The position numbers and the translations under genes are program-made. From Spongiibacteraceae bacterium (lineage in GTDB: Bacteria; Pseudomonadota; Gammaproteobacteria; Pseudomonadales; PIVM01), in assembly GCA_030618505.1 (NCBI GenBank), contig JAUXDF010000192.1, positions 1 through 6,431 on the forward strand: a DNA stretch of 6,431 nt. The letters run 5' to 3'. The notes under the pieces were generated by a model. The model had not been told where the DNA came from. It saw only the letters and a list, made by a program, of their open reading frames with translations, and made no database searches. Below are positions 5,603-6,431 of this stretch, in pieces (the first letter of the stretch is position 1; every line of letters starts with the position of its first letter).

Positions 5603-6213
5603 AAAAACAATGTACCTTTCAGTCCTGCCCATACTCCCGGTCAGACTAAAAACCCGGCTTTATTAAAAGATGCCTATGACCGTCTCTACCTCGCAGCGGT
5701 TGCTGAGTTAGCGGGATTACGCAATGGAGTTTCCGTTCAACATTCCATTTCAATCGACGAACAACAAGGAAGAGTCAAACACACCGGAACGGTGCGACCT
5801 CAATTAGTGAGTAAAGTACTTTCAACAGATGAAAGAACATCGACCCTGACGCTTGTCTTGCGTGATGCCACCTATCGCTACTCGACTCATCGATCGCCGG
5901 CCTCATTATTGATACCAGAGGTACTGATTTTGAGCCATCAGTGACGGGCTATATTGTCGATGAAGCCAGCAGAAATCACCTGTGGGGAGCGCATAGCATG
6001 TCAAATATTGACATGAATCGAACAGGTGCGTGGTTATATTCACCCAGCATAGCTCTCGCAAAAGCCATTCCGCTAATGGGTGACCGACCAATGGTCGTAA
6101 AAGCTACAACCAACACACAGGGTAATGAGATAACCATAAATGAAAATGATAGTCGACTACTTAACGAGAATCGTACGGTACTTTCCAAAAACCGCATCTG
6201 CGTGGTCTATTAG
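5603..6213 (+). pseudogene. Frameshifted, 5'-truncated LPP20-like lipoprotein gene
   Basis: Two + strand frames together read like one protein. The first (5603 to about 5890) gives NPALLKDAYDRLYLAAVAEL, then LAGLRNGVSVQHSISID, then VKHTGTVRPQLVSKV and STLTLVLRDATYRYS. It then runs into TGA 5942-5944. The second, shifted by one base, takes over near 5880-5895 with SIAGLIIDTRGTDFEPSVTG and YIVDEASRNHLWGA. It continues with PMVVKATTN and ends SKNRICVVY, stopping at TAG 6211-6213. This order (A-rich helix, G-x-V-R-x strand, GLI-D-RG, P-VVKA, VV end) fits the LPP20/FlgP-like lipoprotein group seen in motile and other gammaproteobacteria. A one-base deletion would explain the break. No start codon or signal peptide precedes it; the frame is closed by TAA at 5600-5602, only four bases after vapC. 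An intact relative would be larger and exported. The family call is by pattern memory and moderately sure. Confidence 0.6.
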
Positions 6214-6347
6214 TACAGTACTGAGGCCTCAATTTTTGCTATGCGCTAGAAAATACTTCTGATCAGACAATACAATTCGTTGAAAAAGGCATTAGTGCCA
6301 AAATATTGGTTCATAACTAGTGCCCATCCAGAAATTAGACAAAGAGA
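6214..6347. other. Short gene-free stretch with small palindromes
   Basis: No gene is seen. At the end of the LPP20-like relic there are two small perfect symmetries: AGTAC-A-GTACT at 6212-6222 and TGAGGCCTCA at 6222-6231, the latter followed by ATTTTTG. The second has no room for a loop, so a terminator is doubtful. A 4-bp stem GGCA/TGCC lies near 6288-6299. Confidence 0.4.
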
Positions 6348-6419
6348 TCCTGGCCAACGCAAATCTTGCGACTTAAAGGCCTTGAAAAGGCCTAGGAGCT
6401 AGATTTGCGTTGGCCAGGA
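6348..6419. repeat. 72-nt hairpin with perfect 19-bp arms
   Basis: Arms at 6348-6366 and 6401-6419 are exact reverse complements (arm end GGCCAACGCAAATCT). Inside lies a second stem, AGGCCT at 6377-6382 pairing with AGGCCT at 6388-6393 across a TGAAA loop. No T-run follows, so it does not look like an intrinsic terminator. The ends do not carry the RYYYAAC/GTTRRRY cores of integron attC sites. A transposon-derived palindrome or REP-type element is likely. The window ends 12 nt after it, so any larger element it belongs to is not visible. Confidence 0.7.
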
Positions 6420-6431
6420 GCGGACTTAATT

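Noticed and set aside
5976..6197. - strand frames of 61-73 codons over the LPP20-like relic
   Set aside because: They mirror the + strand coding signal; their translations show no recognisable family pattern.
6348..6431. Hairpin as an integron attC site next to a vapBC cassette
   Set aside because: No RYYYAAC and GTTRRRY core pair at its ends, and vapBC has its own promoter with broken genes around it, unlike a cassette array.

Overview
The window looks like chromosomal DNA from an aquatic gammaproteobacterium, perhaps close to the Cellvibrionaceae. This rests on a gammaproteobacterial-type BatD, a DUF1145 protein, a GDCCVxC-type Cys-rich protein, an OmpA/TSP3 outer-membrane protein, moderate base composition and standard Shine-Dalgarno sites. 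No sequence here identifies the species.

Left part (1-2179). The 3' end of a batD gene enters from the left edge on the + strand, and a 93-nt hairpin repeat follows it. Three small genes then run on the - strand. In transcription order they encode a GDCCVxC cysteine-rich protein, a DUF1145 membrane protein and a cysteine-rich predicted lipoprotein of unknown role. They are 72-103 nt apart, so they could be co-transcribed, but nothing proves it. A possible promoter lies ahead of the GDCCVxC gene.

Middle part (2180-3941). After a 493-nt intergenic stretch with a possible sigma70 promoter comes an intact gene for an OmpA-family protein. It has a signal peptide, a beta-barrel, four calcium-binding TSP3-type repeats and a C-terminal peptidoglycan-binding OmpA domain. 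It starts at GTG behind a strong ribosome binding site.

Right part (3942-6431). This is a decayed accessory stretch. It holds an orphan C-terminal SCP2-like domain of an HxlR-type regulator without its DNA-binding half, and a short - strand coding relic that still has its intrinsic terminator. Next is an intact vapBC toxin-antitoxin operon with a near-consensus promoter and a perfect 10-bp inverted-repeat operator. A frameshifted, 5'-truncated LPP20-like lipoprotein gene follows. A 72-nt hairpin with perfect 19-bp arms lies at the right edge. The two relics beside vapBC both lack their 5' ends at the edges of the module, so vapBC may have replaced the start regions of two divergent genes.

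The only clearly cooperating pair is VapB with VapC. I saw no CRISPR array, tRNA, rRNA or intact transposase. No clearly new multi-gene system stands out. The least explained items are the two hairpin repeats, the Cys-rich small genes and the broken surroundings of vapBC.
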